Notes: a model not told the origin generated them from the letters alone. Shown: positions 7,593-16,208, numbered from the stretch's first letter. The stretch is DNA of 45,135 nucleotides from Gemmobacter megaterium (GCF_900156815.1 NZ_FTOT01000015.1:1-45135), one strand, 5' to 3'. Numbers and translations are program-made.

Positions 7593-8375
7593 ATGGAAAA
7601 CCTGTCTCCGATAATGCTCGGCTTTCTCGGAAGCCTTGCCGCCGGATCGCTCACGGCAGTCGGAGCAATTCCCGTGCTGTTCGGGCGCATCCCGTCGCGG
7701 GCGACGCGCGATCTGTCGCTCGGCTTCGCTGCCGGCGTCATGCTCTCAGCCTCGTTCTTTTCTCTGATCATCCCGGCATTGGATGCGGCGGAGCCGATGT
7801 TCGAAAACGGCGCGATGCCTGCGGCCATCGTTTGCGTCTCGATCCTTTTGGGCATGGGGGCCGTTGCATTGATGAATGAAAGGCTGCCGCACGAGCATTT
7901 CAGAACGGGACGCGAAGGGCCCGAAGCGGCGTCCTTACGGCGGGTCTGGCTGTTCATCATCGCGATCACGATCCACAACTTCCCCGAAGGCCTCGCGGTC
8001 GGAGTTGGCTTCGGTTCCGGAGGTATGGAGGGCGGTCTGCCACTCGCTATCGGCATCGGACTTCAGAATGCGCCTGAAGGGCTGGCCGTCGCGGTATCCC
8101 TGTTGGGCGAAGGATATCCGAAGCTGCGCGCATGGGGCATCGCCGCGCTAACGGGCATGGTCGAGCCGATTGGCGGTTTGCTCGGGGCGGGCATCATCAC
8201 ACTGTCGGAACCGCTGCTGCCATGGGGCTTGGCCTTTGCCGCAGGCGCCATGCTCTATGTCATCAGCCACGAAATCATCCCCGAAACCCATCGCAGCGGC
8301 CATCAGAACAAGGCAACGCTCGGCTTGGCCGTCGGGCTCGTTTTGATGCTTTTTCTCGATGTTTGGTTGGGGTGA
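7593..8375 (+). CDS. ZIP family divalent metal transporter
   Basis: A 260-residue membrane protein of about eight helices. It has the ZIP metal-path signatures HNFPEG in helix 4 and a matching QNAPEG in helix 5. The family imports Zn, Fe, Mn or Cd along the gradient; bacterial members include ZupT and GufA-like proteins. An importer inside a metal-defence operon is unusual. It may retrieve an essential metal or be used in another direction. The substrate is not predictable. Confidence 0.9.
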   Translation: MENLSPIMLGFLGSLAAGSLTAVGAIPVLFGRIPSRATRDLSLGFAAGVMLSASFFSLIIPALDAAEPMFENGAMPAAIVCVSILLGMGAVALMNERLPHEHFRTGREGPEAASLRRVWLFIIAITIHNFPEGLAVGVGFGSGGMEGGLPLAIGIGLQNAPEGLAVAVSLLGEGYPKLRAWGIAALTGMVEPIGGLLGAGIITLSEPLLPWGLAFAAGAMLYVISHEIIPETHRSGHQNKATLGLAVGLVLMLFLDVWLG

Positions 8376-8379
8376 CGCA

Positions 8380-8862
8380 ATGCCAGTGCATAAACTATCT
8401 CCGGTGATCGGTATTTTTGCGGCGCTTACCGCTTTCGTAATCGATCAGATCACAAAAGCCATTGTTGTGGCGAATGCGGCCTCCTTAAGCACTGGAATCG
8501 CCGTGTTTCCAGGTTTTAACCTTGTCTTTTATCGCAATGATGGCGTCACTTTCGGACTACTTGGCGGCGCACCATGGTGGAGCCTCATAGCTCTCGCTCT
8601 TGCCATCTGCGGCTGGCTGGGGGTTATGCTGTTTCGCGCCGAAAATGCGGTTGAAACGCTCGCTTACGGAGCGATCATCGGTGGGGCCTTGGGCAATGTC
8701 TTTGATCGTGTGCGGTATCGGGCTGTAACGGACTTCCTGGATTTCTACATCAACTCAACGCATTGGCCTGCCTTCAACATGGCCGATGTGTTTGTCGTCA
8801 GTGGCGTGGGGCTCTTGCTCGCCGCACCCTGGATCAGTGCGCGGCGTCCGATCAAGTCGTGA
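8380..8862 (+). CDS. lspA: Lipoprotein signal peptidase (signal peptidase II)
   Basis: A 160-residue inner-membrane aspartic peptidase with four helices. The two catalytic Asp motifs are present, GNVFDRVRYRAVTDFLDF and FNMADVFVV. It removes signal peptides from diacylglyceryl-modified prolipoproteins. The ATG at 8380 is 4 bp after the ZIP stop. It overlaps the lnt gene by 4 bp (GTGA). Signal peptidase II genes are known in mobile lead and cadmium resistance loci. Two lipoprotein candidates lie nearby (10417-10929 and 13530-13814). Confidence 0.93.
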   Translation: MPVHKLSPVIGIFAALTAFVIDQITKAIVVANAASLSTGIAVFPGFNLVFYRNDGVTFGLLGGAPWWSLIALALAICGWLGVMLFRAENAVETLAYGAIIGGALGNVFDRVRYRAVTDFLDFYINSTHWPAFNMADVFVVSGVGLLLAAPWISARRPIKS

Positions 8863-10436
8863 AGCCGGTAATTCTGAACTGCTTCGCTCTGCGCAAACGT
8901 CTGCTCTCGCGGATGACGCTTGGTTTCGCCGCCGGGGCGCTGACCGTTCTAACCTTCCCGCCTTTCTCGATTCTCCTGCTTGTTCCCGTTGCCTATTCTG
9001 CGTTGTTTGTCGGTCTTCGCGACCTCTCCTTCGGGCGTGCTTTTCTCGTCGGCTGGGCGTTTGGTCTCGGCCAGTTCGGTTTCGGGATTTCGTGGATCGC
9101 GGAAAGTTTCTACGTCGAGGCCGAGCGTTTCGGGGCGCTGGCGATCCCGGCCGTCGCGGGATTGTCCGCAGGTCTCGCGATTTTCCCGGCCATTGCCGCC
9201 GTGCTCTTCGTCGAAATCGCGCGGCGCGGAGCCATGGGCAGTCTCCTGGCCTGCCTCCTGTTCGCGACCTCATGGACCGCGGCCGAGTGGTTGCGCGGTC
9301 ACGTTCTGACAGGTTTTCCGTGGAACCTCGCCGGCTACGCTCTTGTTGATTACGCCGCCCTTCGCCAGCCCGCCGCCTGGGTGGGAAGTTATGGGCTAAG
9401 CTTTCTCACCGTGTTCGTAGCGGCACTCCCCGGCGCGGCTCTCATGGCGGTCGGGCGACAACGATTGATCATCTCGCTCATGCCGCTGGCCGGCATCGTA
9501 ACGATGTGGGCCATCGGCACGCTTCGCCTCCAGTCGGATGCACCACAGCCACCGGATGTCGACCTGCGCATCGTTCAGGGCAACGTACCCCAAGAGGAGA
9601 AATGGGCGCCCGAGAACCGCGAGGCGACCTTCGCGCGCTATATCGAGCTTTCAACCCAGCCCGGCGATTTCGACGTTCTTCTCTGGCCGGAAACTGCCTT
9701 TCCCGGTTTCCTCGATGAGGATGCCCAGGCGCGATCCCGTATCGCGGCTGCGCTTCCGGACGGCAGCGTGCTGCTCACCGGAGTGCCGGACCGTGTACCG
9801 AGTGAGGATGGCACCCGATATTTCAACACCGTCCAGGCTTTTGACGATAACAGTGAGATCCTGACCGGATACGCGAAACACCATCTCGTGCCCTTTGGCG
9901 AATACACTCCATTCCGCGGCTGGTTGCCGATCGAGCGGCTGACAGCGGGGCTGGGCGATTTTACGCCTGGACCGGGCCTGCGAACGCTTGCGCTTCCGGG
10001 TGTGCCGCTGGTCGCCGTGGCGATCTGCTATGAGATCATCTTCCCAGGCCATGTGGTCGACGACCTGTTCCGACCCGACTGGATTTTTAACGCGACAAAC
10101 GATGCCTGGTTTGGAACCAGCATCGGACCCGAGCAGCATCTGGCTTCCGCACGTATGCGCGCCGTAGAGGAAGGCCTTCCTGTCATCCGAGCCGCGAATA
10201 CGGGCATCTCTGCCGTCATCGACGCGAACGGAGAGATCGTTGCGCGGCTCGATACCGGGGAAAGGGGCATAGTCGACGCTGATCTTCCCTCTGCGCGGCC
10301 GCCTACGCCATATGCGCTTTTTGGGGACTGGATGTTGCTGGCGCTCATCTTGGCTTCGTGGAGCTGGGCTCTGGCGGCCAATGCGACGGCTAACTACCGC
10401 CGCATGAGAAAGACCGTCATGCATAGATGTGGATAG
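8859..10436 (+). CDS. lnt: Apolipoprotein N-acyltransferase
   Basis: A 525-residue membrane enzyme that adds the third acyl chain to lipoproteins after LspA cleavage. The N-terminal half has several helices with the LRGHVLTGFPWNLAGYA motif. The C-terminal nitrilase domain has its catalytic triad: Glu278 in WPETAFPG, Lys340 in YAKHHLVPFGEY, and Cys390 in AICYEIIFP. The GTG at 8859 is chosen because it overlaps the lspA stop as GTGA; an upstream extension would run through lspA. Its 3' end overlaps the convergent L,D-transpeptidase gene by 20 bp. An lspA-lnt pair on a plasmid beside metal genes is notable. Confidence 0.93.
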   Translation: MKPVILNCFALRKRLLSRMTLGFAAGALTVLTFPPFSILLLVPVAYSALFVGLRDLSFGRAFLVGWAFGLGQFGFGISWIAESFYVEAERFGALAIPAVAGLSAGLAIFPAIAAVLFVEIARRGAMGSLLACLLFATSWTAAEWLRGHVLTGFPWNLAGYALVDYAALRQPAAWVGSYGLSFLTVFVAALPGAALMAVGRQRLIISLMPLAGIVTMWAIGTLRLQSDAPQPPDVDLRIVQGNVPQEEKWAPENREATFARYIELSTQPGDFDVLLWPETAFPGFLDEDAQARSRIAAALPDGSVLLTGVPDRVPSEDGTRYFNTVQAFDDNSEILTGYAKHHLVPFGEYTPFRGWLPIERLTAGLGDFTPGPGLRTLALPGVPLVAVAICYEIIFPGHVVDDLFRPDWIFNATNDAWFGTSIGPEQHLASARMRAVEEGLPVIRAANTGISAVIDANGEIVARLDTGERGIVDADLPSARPPTPYALFGDWMLLALILASWSWALAANATANYRRMRKTVMHRCG

Positions 10437-10929
10437 GCGTTCCGTCCTTCACCATTGCATAGATGTCCTCGATCTGCCGATCTGTGACCGCGATGCAGCC
10501 AGCTGTCCAGTCGCGGATGTCCGTCGGGTCGATGCCGGGGCGTGGACCACCATGGATGAAGATGTCGCCGCCGGGGGAAAGGCCCTGCGCTTCGGCAAAG
10601 GCGATGTCGGCCTCATTCGGATAAGAGATGCCAACTGAAAGATGATACGTACTTTCAGGGTTGCGCTTATCGACTATGTAGGTGCCCTCCGGGGTCCGAC
10701 CGTCTCCCTCGAATTGCTTGTGACCCTGAGGAGCGAAGCCCAGCCCGATCGGATAGGTTTGCAGCACGCGATCGGATCCGTCGAGAACAAGCAAACGCTG
10801 TCCCTTGTAGAGCCGAAGTCGCGTCACTTCGGGTCCGTCATAGCTGCGGAACTTGCCGGCACAGCCCGACAAAAAGGCCGCTAAGCCACCCAACAGGACG
10901 GCGCGGCGGGGAAATCGGATGGTTTTCAC
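10417..10929 (-). CDS. L,D-transpeptidase (YkuD) lipoprotein
   Basis: A 170-residue protein with a lipobox ending at Cys23 (AFLSGC), so it is probably lipid-anchored. The YkuD catalytic region is complete: His126 in IHGGPRPG and nucleophile Cys145 in WTAGCIAV. These enzymes make 3-3 peptidoglycan cross-links or attach proteins to the wall. It follows the P-type ATPase gene on the same strand with a 63-bp gap and is probably co-transcribed. As a lipoprotein it would be a substrate for the LspA/Lnt pair encoded next door. Confidence 0.9.
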   Translation of the reverse strand: MKTIRFPRRAVLLGGLAAFLSGCAGKFRSYDGPEVTRLRLYKGQRLLVLDGSDRVLQTYPIGLGFAPQGHKQFEGDGRTPEGTYIVDKRNPESTYHLSVGISYPNEADIAFAEAQGLSPGGDIFIHGGPRPGIDPTDIRDWTAGCIAVTDRQIEDIYAMVKDGTPIHIYA

Positions 10930-10992
10930 TGCTCGATGCCTCTTTCGTGAGGTCTGATATGGAAATAATGTTACCTTGCAAATGCCGCGTGA

Positions 10993-13347
10993 TCAATGTC
11001 CGTGGGCAAGCGCGGCCTTTGCGATCTGTGGCCCAACCTGCTCGCCACCGGACGGCGGTGCCTTGGCCTCTTGGCTGTTGAGCAGGCGCAGGGCGTTCGC
11101 CACCACCAGCAATGACACACCCACGTCGGCTGCAATAGCGCCCCACATCGATGCCATTCCGAACGCGGTAGCGACAACGAAAACTCCCTTGGTCGCCAAG
11201 GAAATACCGATGTTCTGATGGATAATCGACATTGTCCGGCGCGAATGACCGATCAGCCAAGGCACCTTGCCGAGGTCGTCGGTCATAAGGGCAATGTCCG
11301 CCGTCTCGATTGCCGCGTCAGAACCAACCGCACCCATCGCGATGGCATAATGCGCGCGCGCCATTGCGGGTGCATCGTTCACCCCGTCGCCGATCATGGC
11401 AACCATGTCGTGAGTTTTGACCAGGTCTTCGATGGCTGTCACCTTGTCTTCGGGCAGAAGCTCAGCGCGCACCTCGTCGATACCGACCTCGGCGGCAACG
11501 GCGCGCGCTGTTCGCTCGTTGTCACCGGTCAGCATGACGATGGTCTTCACGCCCTGCGCGTGAAGTTGCGCCACGATGCCCTTGGCATCAGGGCGGATGC
11601 GATCGCGCAGTTCAAGAATGCCCGTCACACCGGATTCATCGCCGACAGCGACAAGGGTGCTGCCGGCGCCTTCGATCCGCTCCCGCAGATCCTTCGGAAT
11701 GGCGTCGCCGAAACCCTTCTCCTCGGCAAACCGGTCCGACCCCAGCCAGATCGACCGTCCGTCAGTGCGTCCTTCAAGTCCCCTGCCGGGAATGGTGCGG
11801 GTATCCTCTGCGGCGGACACCTTGACGCCGTCGGCCTCCGCCCGCGCGAGAATGGCACGCGCCAAAGGGTGCGACGAACGTGCCTCCAGTCCTGCGGCGA
11901 GGGTCATCAGATCTTGCGCTGAAGCCCCGCCCAGCGGGTGCACCGCCGCCACTTCCGGCTGGCCCATGGTGATTGTGCCGGTCTTGTCCATGGCCAGCGC
12001 CGTCGTCCTGCCCGGCGCCTCTACATAGGCACCGCCCTTGATGAGGACGCCCGCCCGCGCCGAAGCGGTGAGCGCTGCGACGATGGAGACAGGGGTCGAG
12101 ATGACCAGAGCACATGGGCAAGCGATCACCAGCAGCACGAGGGCATTGTAGAACCAGTAATCCCAGGCTCCGCCGAAGATAAGCGGCGGCAGTAGCGCAA
12201 TTGCGACGGCGAGAGCCATGACGATAGGCGTGTAGATGCGGGCGAACTTTGCCACCCACTGTTCCACGGGCGCGCGGCGGGCATGAGCGTCGCCGACCAT
12301 GCGGATGATCTTGGCCAAGACGGTATCCGAGGCGGCCTTCGTGGCGCGCACCGTTAGTGTACCTTCGCCGTTGATCGTGCCCGCATAGACCTCGTCTCCG
12401 GTCTCTTTGGGTATCAAAGCACTTTCGCCGGTGATCGGCGCCTGGTCGACCGCGCCCGCGCCACCCGTCACCAGGCCGTCGAGCGGGATACGGTCGCCAC
12501 CGCGTACAATAAAGCTTGAGCCTACGGCGACTTGCGCCGCCGGCATGTCGGTCTCGCTTCCGTCATCGCGGATCACGCGCGCGGTGGGTGGCGCAAGATC
12601 CAGGAGCGCCGACACCGCGTTCCGCGCGCGCCCAACGCTCCAGCTTTCGAGAAAGAGGGACAGCGAAAAGAAAAAAGCCACTGTCGCTGCCTCGAAGAAT
12701 TCACCGAGCCCGATGGCTCCGGCGACTGCGACAACCATCAGCAGGTTCATGTCGGGCGACAGCCGACGTGCGGACGACCATGCCTTCGGTGCCACAAGCC
12801 AAACGCCGAATAGGATAGCAACTGCAAAAAGCCCTGCCTCGGCCAGCGGCATCGGCGCTTCGCCGTGCCCCGCGAAGAGGCCGAGCGCCCCGCCCATACC
12901 TGTCTCGACGATGTGCCAGAGAAAACCCGCCGCCCAGAAGCCGCCGCTGAGAGCCGTAAACAGCCGCTGTCGTGCAAGATGGGCCGCTTGGTCGACCGAC
13001 GCGTTCTCGGCATTCCACGGCTTCGCGGTCATGCCGGTGCTCGCGACAAGTTCCGCAACTTCGTCGTCCGATACACTCTTTGCGCTGTCGAGAATGGTCA
13101 TCCTCCCGTTGATCACATCGAACGCGAGATGCTCGGCCCCGCCGATCTGCGGGCCGATTACCTTATTCAAGATCGCGACCTCCTCGGCGCAATCGAGGCC
13201 GGACACCTGAAAACTGCGCCCGCCGGTTGGGGCGGGCGTCGTCGGTGCGATGTCGCCGCACGTTCCGGCGCTACCACAGCAACTGCCGCCGCTTGCCTGG
13301 GCATCTTCGGCGTGATCGTGATCGTGGCGGTGGGTGTCGGACGGCAT
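10993..13347 (-). CDS. Heavy-metal P1B-type ATPase (ZntA/CadA-like)
   Basis: A 784-residue ATP-driven exporter of soft divalent cations (Zn, Cd, Pb). The N-terminus is rich in His (6, 8, 10, 12) and Cys (CC at 23-24, Cys30). It is followed by an HMA-like domain with GLDCAEEV, which has one Cys instead of CxxC. Then come the A-domain ITGES, the membrane C410PC412 motif, the phosphorylation motif D454KTGT, the SSHP motif, and GDGVNDAPA. Its promoter is a MerR-type site at 13380-13410. The full length and all catalytic motifs show an intact gene. Confidence 0.95.
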   Translation of the reverse strand: MPSDTHRHDHDHAEDAQASGGSCCGSAGTCGDIAPTTPAPTGGRSFQVSGLDCAEEVAILNKVIGPQIGGAEHLAFDVINGRMTILDSAKSVSDDEVAELVASTGMTAKPWNAENASVDQAAHLARQRLFTALSGGFWAAGFLWHIVETGMGGALGLFAGHGEAPMPLAEAGLFAVAILFGVWLVAPKAWSSARRLSPDMNLLMVVAVAGAIGLGEFFEAATVAFFFSLSLFLESWSVGRARNAVSALLDLAPPTARVIRDDGSETDMPAAQVAVGSSFIVRGGDRIPLDGLVTGGAGAVDQAPITGESALIPKETGDEVYAGTINGEGTLTVRATKAASDTVLAKIIRMVGDAHARRAPVEQWVAKFARIYTPIVMALAVAIALLPPLIFGGAWDYWFYNALVLLVIACPCALVISTPVSIVAALTASARAGVLIKGGAYVEAPGRTTALAMDKTGTITMGQPEVAAVHPLGGASAQDLMTLAAGLEARSSHPLARAILARAEADGVKVSAAEDTRTIPGRGLEGRTDGRSIWLGSDRFAEEKGFGDAIPKDLRERIEGAGSTLVAVGDESGVTGILELRDRIRPDAKGIVAQLHAQGVKTIVMLTGDNERTARAVAAEVGIDEVRAELLPEDKVTAIEDLVKTHDMVAMIGDGVNDAPAMARAHYAIAMGAVGSDAAIETADIALMTDDLGKVPWLIGHSRRTMSIIHQNIGISLATKGVFVVATAFGMASMWGAIAADVGVSLLVVANALRLLNSQEAKAPPSGGEQVGPQIAKAALAHGH

Positions 13348-13379
13348 GAACGGACCTCTGGATTCGGGTGCTTTGTCAT

Positions 13380-13410
13380 GACATAGCCCCTACAGTAGCT
13401 AGAGCTTCAA
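13380..13410 (-). promoter_or_regulatory. MerR-type promoter/operator for the P1B ATPase
   Basis: Minus strand: TTGAAG (13410-13405), a 19-bp spacer, TATGTC (13385-13380). The spacer carries the dyad CTCTAG/CTGTAG around CTA. Spacing and half-sites match the promoter at 2881-2911. It lies 33 bp before the ATPase start. Confidence 0.75.
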
Positions 13411-13529
13411 GAGAAAAGTTCGGTGGTATTTCCGTTTGTTTTCTTGCTAGACGGTCCGACGACAGCCTCAATCACGGCGTGAGGCATAAAGGGCCGATAC
13501 TAAGAAAAACAGAAAGGAAAGGAAACTCG

Positions 13530-13814
13530 ATGCAGGTTTTGATGCTGAAGCAAAAAATGATGGTTGCGGTGGCGCTTTTGCTCACGACAGGATGCGCCAT
13601 CCAGCCGACAGGGCCGAACGACACGGCAGACCAGACGGGCAACGTTCCCGAAGCTGTGGTTGCGATGGCTGCTCCGGATCAGGATGTTGCAACCGCGCGC
13701 CTCGTGCCGGAAGACGGCTGCTATTGGTACGAACATAGCGGGCCGGTCGAAACGACGCTGCTGCCGTTGCGCACGGCGAACGGTAATCCGATCTGCGTGG
13801 CACGCGAAGCTTGA
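13530..13814 (+). CDS. Small putative lipoprotein
   Basis: A 94-residue protein with a signal sequence ending in LLTTGC, so Cys22 is the likely lipidation site. After it comes a Pro/Thr/Asp-rich linker and a C-terminal part with two Cys (GCYWYEHSG and NPICVA). The start has a strong AAGGAAAGGAA ribosome site. I do not recognise a family. Position between the ATPase and the second L,D-transpeptidase suggests an envelope role in the metal island. Confidence 0.7.
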   Translation: MQVLMLKQKMMVAVALLLTTGCAIQPTGPNDTADQTGNVPEAVVAMAAPDQDVATARLVPEDGCYWYEHSGPVETTLLPLRTANGNPICVAREA

Positions 13815-13862
13815 GGACGCGCCACACGTTGGATCAACGCGCCTCAGACCTACGCACCACAC

Positions 13863-14525
13863 TCAACTTCGCGCGGTGACACTGTCCTCCGCCGAGTACA
13901 AATGTGCCGTCGATTCGATCTCAACGTTGGGATAAAGTTCGTTAATGTGAGCCATGACCATCCGCACGCAACCCGAACTGGCTCGACCGCCGATACTTCT
14001 CGGATAGGGCGTGCCGTGTATTCGAAGATAAGTGTCGCGGTCTCCGACGTACAGATAGATGGCTCGTGATCCCAAAGCGTTTTCGGGGCCGGGTTCCATC
14101 CCGTCGGCCCATCGTGCGTTTTCCGGATCCCGCTCGATCATGTTCTGGGTCGGTGTCCAATGCGGCCACCTCACCTTGCGTTTGATCGTGTAGACCCCAG
14201 GCTCATATAGGTTGCCCCGGGCAATGGCCACACCGTAGCGCATTGCGGTCCCGCTCTCCTCGATATGATAGAGATACCGCGCGACCGCATCGACATGGAT
14301 GTCTCCTGGCACGAGTCCGGGTTTCGCGACCACGCGCTGGGGCAAAAAGCGCGGGTGTAGGCCCCAAGGGTTTGACGTGGCCGGATCGAATCCGGGCGGC
14401 GTGACTTGCGCGTCCCATTCAGCCTTCTGTGCCTCGGCGGGCCAGGTATCGGCCAACAGGGGGCTGGAAACAGACGCGGAGAATAGCGCCGTTGTTGTTT
14501 GAATGAAGTGTCGTCTTGTCAGCAT
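13863..14525 (-). CDS. L,D-transpeptidase (YkuD), exported
   Basis: A 220-residue protein with a TRRHFIQTT start that resembles a Tat-type signal, and cleavage around LLA-D. The YkuD motif is complete: His170 in IHGTPYPRSIGG and Cys186 in ASSGCVRM. It would form or edit 3-3 peptidoglycan cross-links in the periplasm. It is preceded by a MerR-type promoter with a good -10, which is unusual for a wall enzyme. Convergent with the small lipoprotein gene; the 3' ends are 48 bp apart. Confidence 0.91.
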   Translation of the reverse strand: MLTRRHFIQTTTALFSASVSSPLLADTWPAEAQKAEWDAQVTPPGFDPATSNPWGLHPRFLPQRVVAKPGLVPGDIHVDAVARYLYHIEESGTAMRYGVAIARGNLYEPGVYTIKRKVRWPHWTPTQNMIERDPENARWADGMEPGPENALGSRAIYLYVGDRDTYLRIHGTPYPRSIGGRASSGCVRMVMAHINELYPNVEIESTAHLYSAEDSVTARS

Positions 14526-14585
14526 GTCTTACCCTTTCGGTTCCCACCAGAATCTATGGCAAGAACGGTATCTGTTCACTTTGAT

Positions 14586-14616
14586 TAGATAGGACTTCTA
14601 GTGGCTAGAGGTTCAA
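14586..14616 (-). promoter_or_regulatory. MerR-type promoter/operator for the L,D-transpeptidase
   Basis: Minus strand: TTGAAC (14616-14611), 19-bp spacer, TATCTA (14591-14586). The spacer holds CTCTAG-CCA-CTAGAAG, nearly the same dyad as at 2886-2902. It lies 61 bp before the L,D-transpeptidase and next to a divergent merR remnant. Confidence 0.8.
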
Positions 14617-14628
14617 GGACATATTTTC

Positions 14629-14823
14629 GTGAAAACACACGATCCTTGTGATCCGCAATTTACCATCCGCTACTACGAAAAGATCGGCGCGCCGCCCAGC
14701 CTGACCCGGCCTGTTCCCGAGACCACGGTTGCTGCAGAGTCAGATCCTGTCGAAGCTGGCTATGGAGGAAGGCCATATCGCCCGCTTCGCCTGAGCAGCG
14801 AACGGCAGTGTGGTGAACTTTGA
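14629..14823 (+). pseudogene. Remnant of a second merR-type regulator gene
   Basis: A GTG-started frame of 64 codons contains FTIRYYEKIGAPPSLTRP, which is the middle of a MerR DNA-binding domain. In an intact protein FTI is followed by about 15 residues of the first helix-turn-helix before a second TI and RYYEKIG. Here the two TI segments are fused, so the recognition helices look deleted. After TRP the frame loses all similarity. It stands divergent from the operator at 14586-14616, the usual place of a merR gene. Probably non-functional. Confidence 0.6.
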
Positions 14824-15103
14824 CTTGCACGGTGACGGGGGCAGGCAAAGCAGCAACGACAAACAGGGCCGCGCAGTGTCCAAAATACCGGGCGTCTTGC
14901 TCGCCGCCTTCACCAGTCATCATAGATGGTGAAGGCACAACCGCACGGAAGCGCCGGCCACAGCGGCCTTGCGCACTGGCGAGGAGTATCTCCAAATTCG
15001 AGCACCTTGATTGCCAAGGTTCCGGCGGGCTTTGCCTCCTCCTACCGGAACTTTGGCCGACTGGCACGCACCCGTCAGGATACCGAGCGATGACGCTCAT
15101 CTC
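14824..15103. other. Intergenic stretch without a recognised gene
   Basis: Together with the end of the merR remnant, about 380 bases here hold no gene I can support. Short frames occur on both strands. The minus-strand one (about 14660-15100) has a hydrophobic run, FVVAALPAPVTV, but no recognisable family and no good start. It may be decayed DNA at the border between the metal island and the plasmid backbone. Confidence 0.4.
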
Positions 15104-16183
15104 TTAGGTCGTGGTGCGCCACATCCGGAACCGGCCCTGCCCGGTCACTTCGCAGATCAAACCCCGCGCTTCCATCCAGACGAGGTTGCGCTGGACGGCG
15201 GCGCGGCTGGCACCGGTCAGGGTCTCGGCCATTGGGGCGGAGACGAGGGGCCATTCGGCCAGCACGGCGCGCAATGCTGGTGGTGTCTTGCCAGAGAGCG
15301 GGGCCATCATGGTTTCCGCCCGAGCTGACCATGCCTGGATATCGTCGAGGTGTCGCATTGCTGTCAGGCATGCTGTTTCCATTCCCTCGAGCCAACGCTC
15401 TAAGCGCTCAGCCGATGGGCCACTGGCGCGCAGCCCCCCTGCCCCGCGTGTAGCCAGAGGCGCAAAGATGGCCCCCCCATTCGAACTCGGGCCTTCGCTG
15501 GCGGCAATGCGTGCGGCGGTAACCGCCGCTTCCATCCGGTCGCCCTGTTGCCCGAGGCCCGCAAGGCTCCAGAGGTGAAACCCCATGCAGGCGCGTGTGA
15601 TCGGGTGCAGGTCGGCGGCTTGCGCCATCAGGTCAAGCCAACCGCCCGCGCGATCCGCAAAGGGCTCGGCTTCATCCGCCATGTTTTCGGGGTCACGGCG
15701 ATCGAGGAAAGCGGACAGGTCCACCCCTGGGCCGGGACCGCCTGTCAGACGCCGCACTGCCCATCCGACACGCGCGAGCGCTGCGGTGTCGTCCTGCACG
15801 CCGGACAAGCGCATGGATATCCAGAGCGCCAGCCGATCCGGGCCAATTCGGTCGCCTGCAAACCAGCTGAGGTCTGCCGCCTCCATCAGCGCGAGCCTGT
15901 GCCGCCAGCCCTCCGGACCACGGTGCAGACGGTCATCCAGTGCGCCAATCCGGCCAGCCACACGGGCGAGATGGGCGGCATTGCCTGCCTCTGCCTTCCG
16001 CCAATCGTCGAGGACTGCGGTTTCACGCAGCTCTGCCCTCGGTCCGGGCGGCAGATATTCCGGCTCCACTTCCATCGGACCGGGCAGGAACCACAGGTCG
16101 TCCTCAGACGCCTCTTCGAGCCCCTCCGCATCCACTAGAGGGTCGTCAAAAATATCATACTGCGTGGAAACTTGAGGCTTCAT
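15104..16183 (-). CDS. DUF1612 / RHE_PE00001-like HTH protein
   Basis: About 359 residues. The acidic N-terminus (DIFDDPLVDAEG and DDLWFLPGP), the Arg/Ala-rich middle, and the C-terminal winged-helix-like end (LTGASRAAVQRNLVWMEARGLICEVTGQGRFR) match a family of predicted DNA-binding proteins common on alphaproteobacterial repABC plasmids. The function is unknown. Start: ATG 16183 is chosen; a GTG at 16201 is possible. A perfect inverted repeat, TGCAAAA-N8-TTTTGCA, covers the start and may be its own operator. Divergent from the serine recombinase. Confidence 0.7.
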   Translation of the reverse strand: MKPQVSTQYDIFDDPLVDAEGLEEASEDDLWFLPGPMEVEPEYLPPGPRAELRETAVLDDWRKAEAGNAAHLARVAGRIGALDDRLHRGPEGWRHRLALMEAADLSWFAGDRIGPDRLALWISMRLSGVQDDTAALARVGWAVRRLTGGPGPGVDLSAFLDRRDPENMADEAEPFADRAGGWLDLMAQAADLHPITRACMGFHLWSLAGLGQQGDRMEAAVTAARIAASEGPSSNGGAIFAPLATRGAGGLRASGPSAERLERWLEGMETACLTAMRHLDDIQAWSARAETMMAPLSGKTPPALRAVLAEWPLVSAPMAETLTGASRAAVQRNLVWMEARGLICEVTGQGRFRMWRTTT

Positions 16184-16186
16184 ATG

Positions 16187-16208
16187 TGCAAAATACGGCA
16201 CTTTTGCA
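16187..16208. promoter_or_regulatory. Inverted repeat over the start of the DUF1612-like gene
   Basis: TGCAAAA (16187-16193), 8 bases, TTTTGCA (16202-16208). The arms are perfect. The position at the 5' end of a predicted DNA-binding protein suggests autoregulation, or control of the divergent recombinase. Confidence 0.45.

Noticed and set aside
14660-15100. A minus-strand gene of 146 codons
   Set aside because: No good start or ribosome site and no known family; it also runs through the merR remnant. Kept only as an unassigned stretch.
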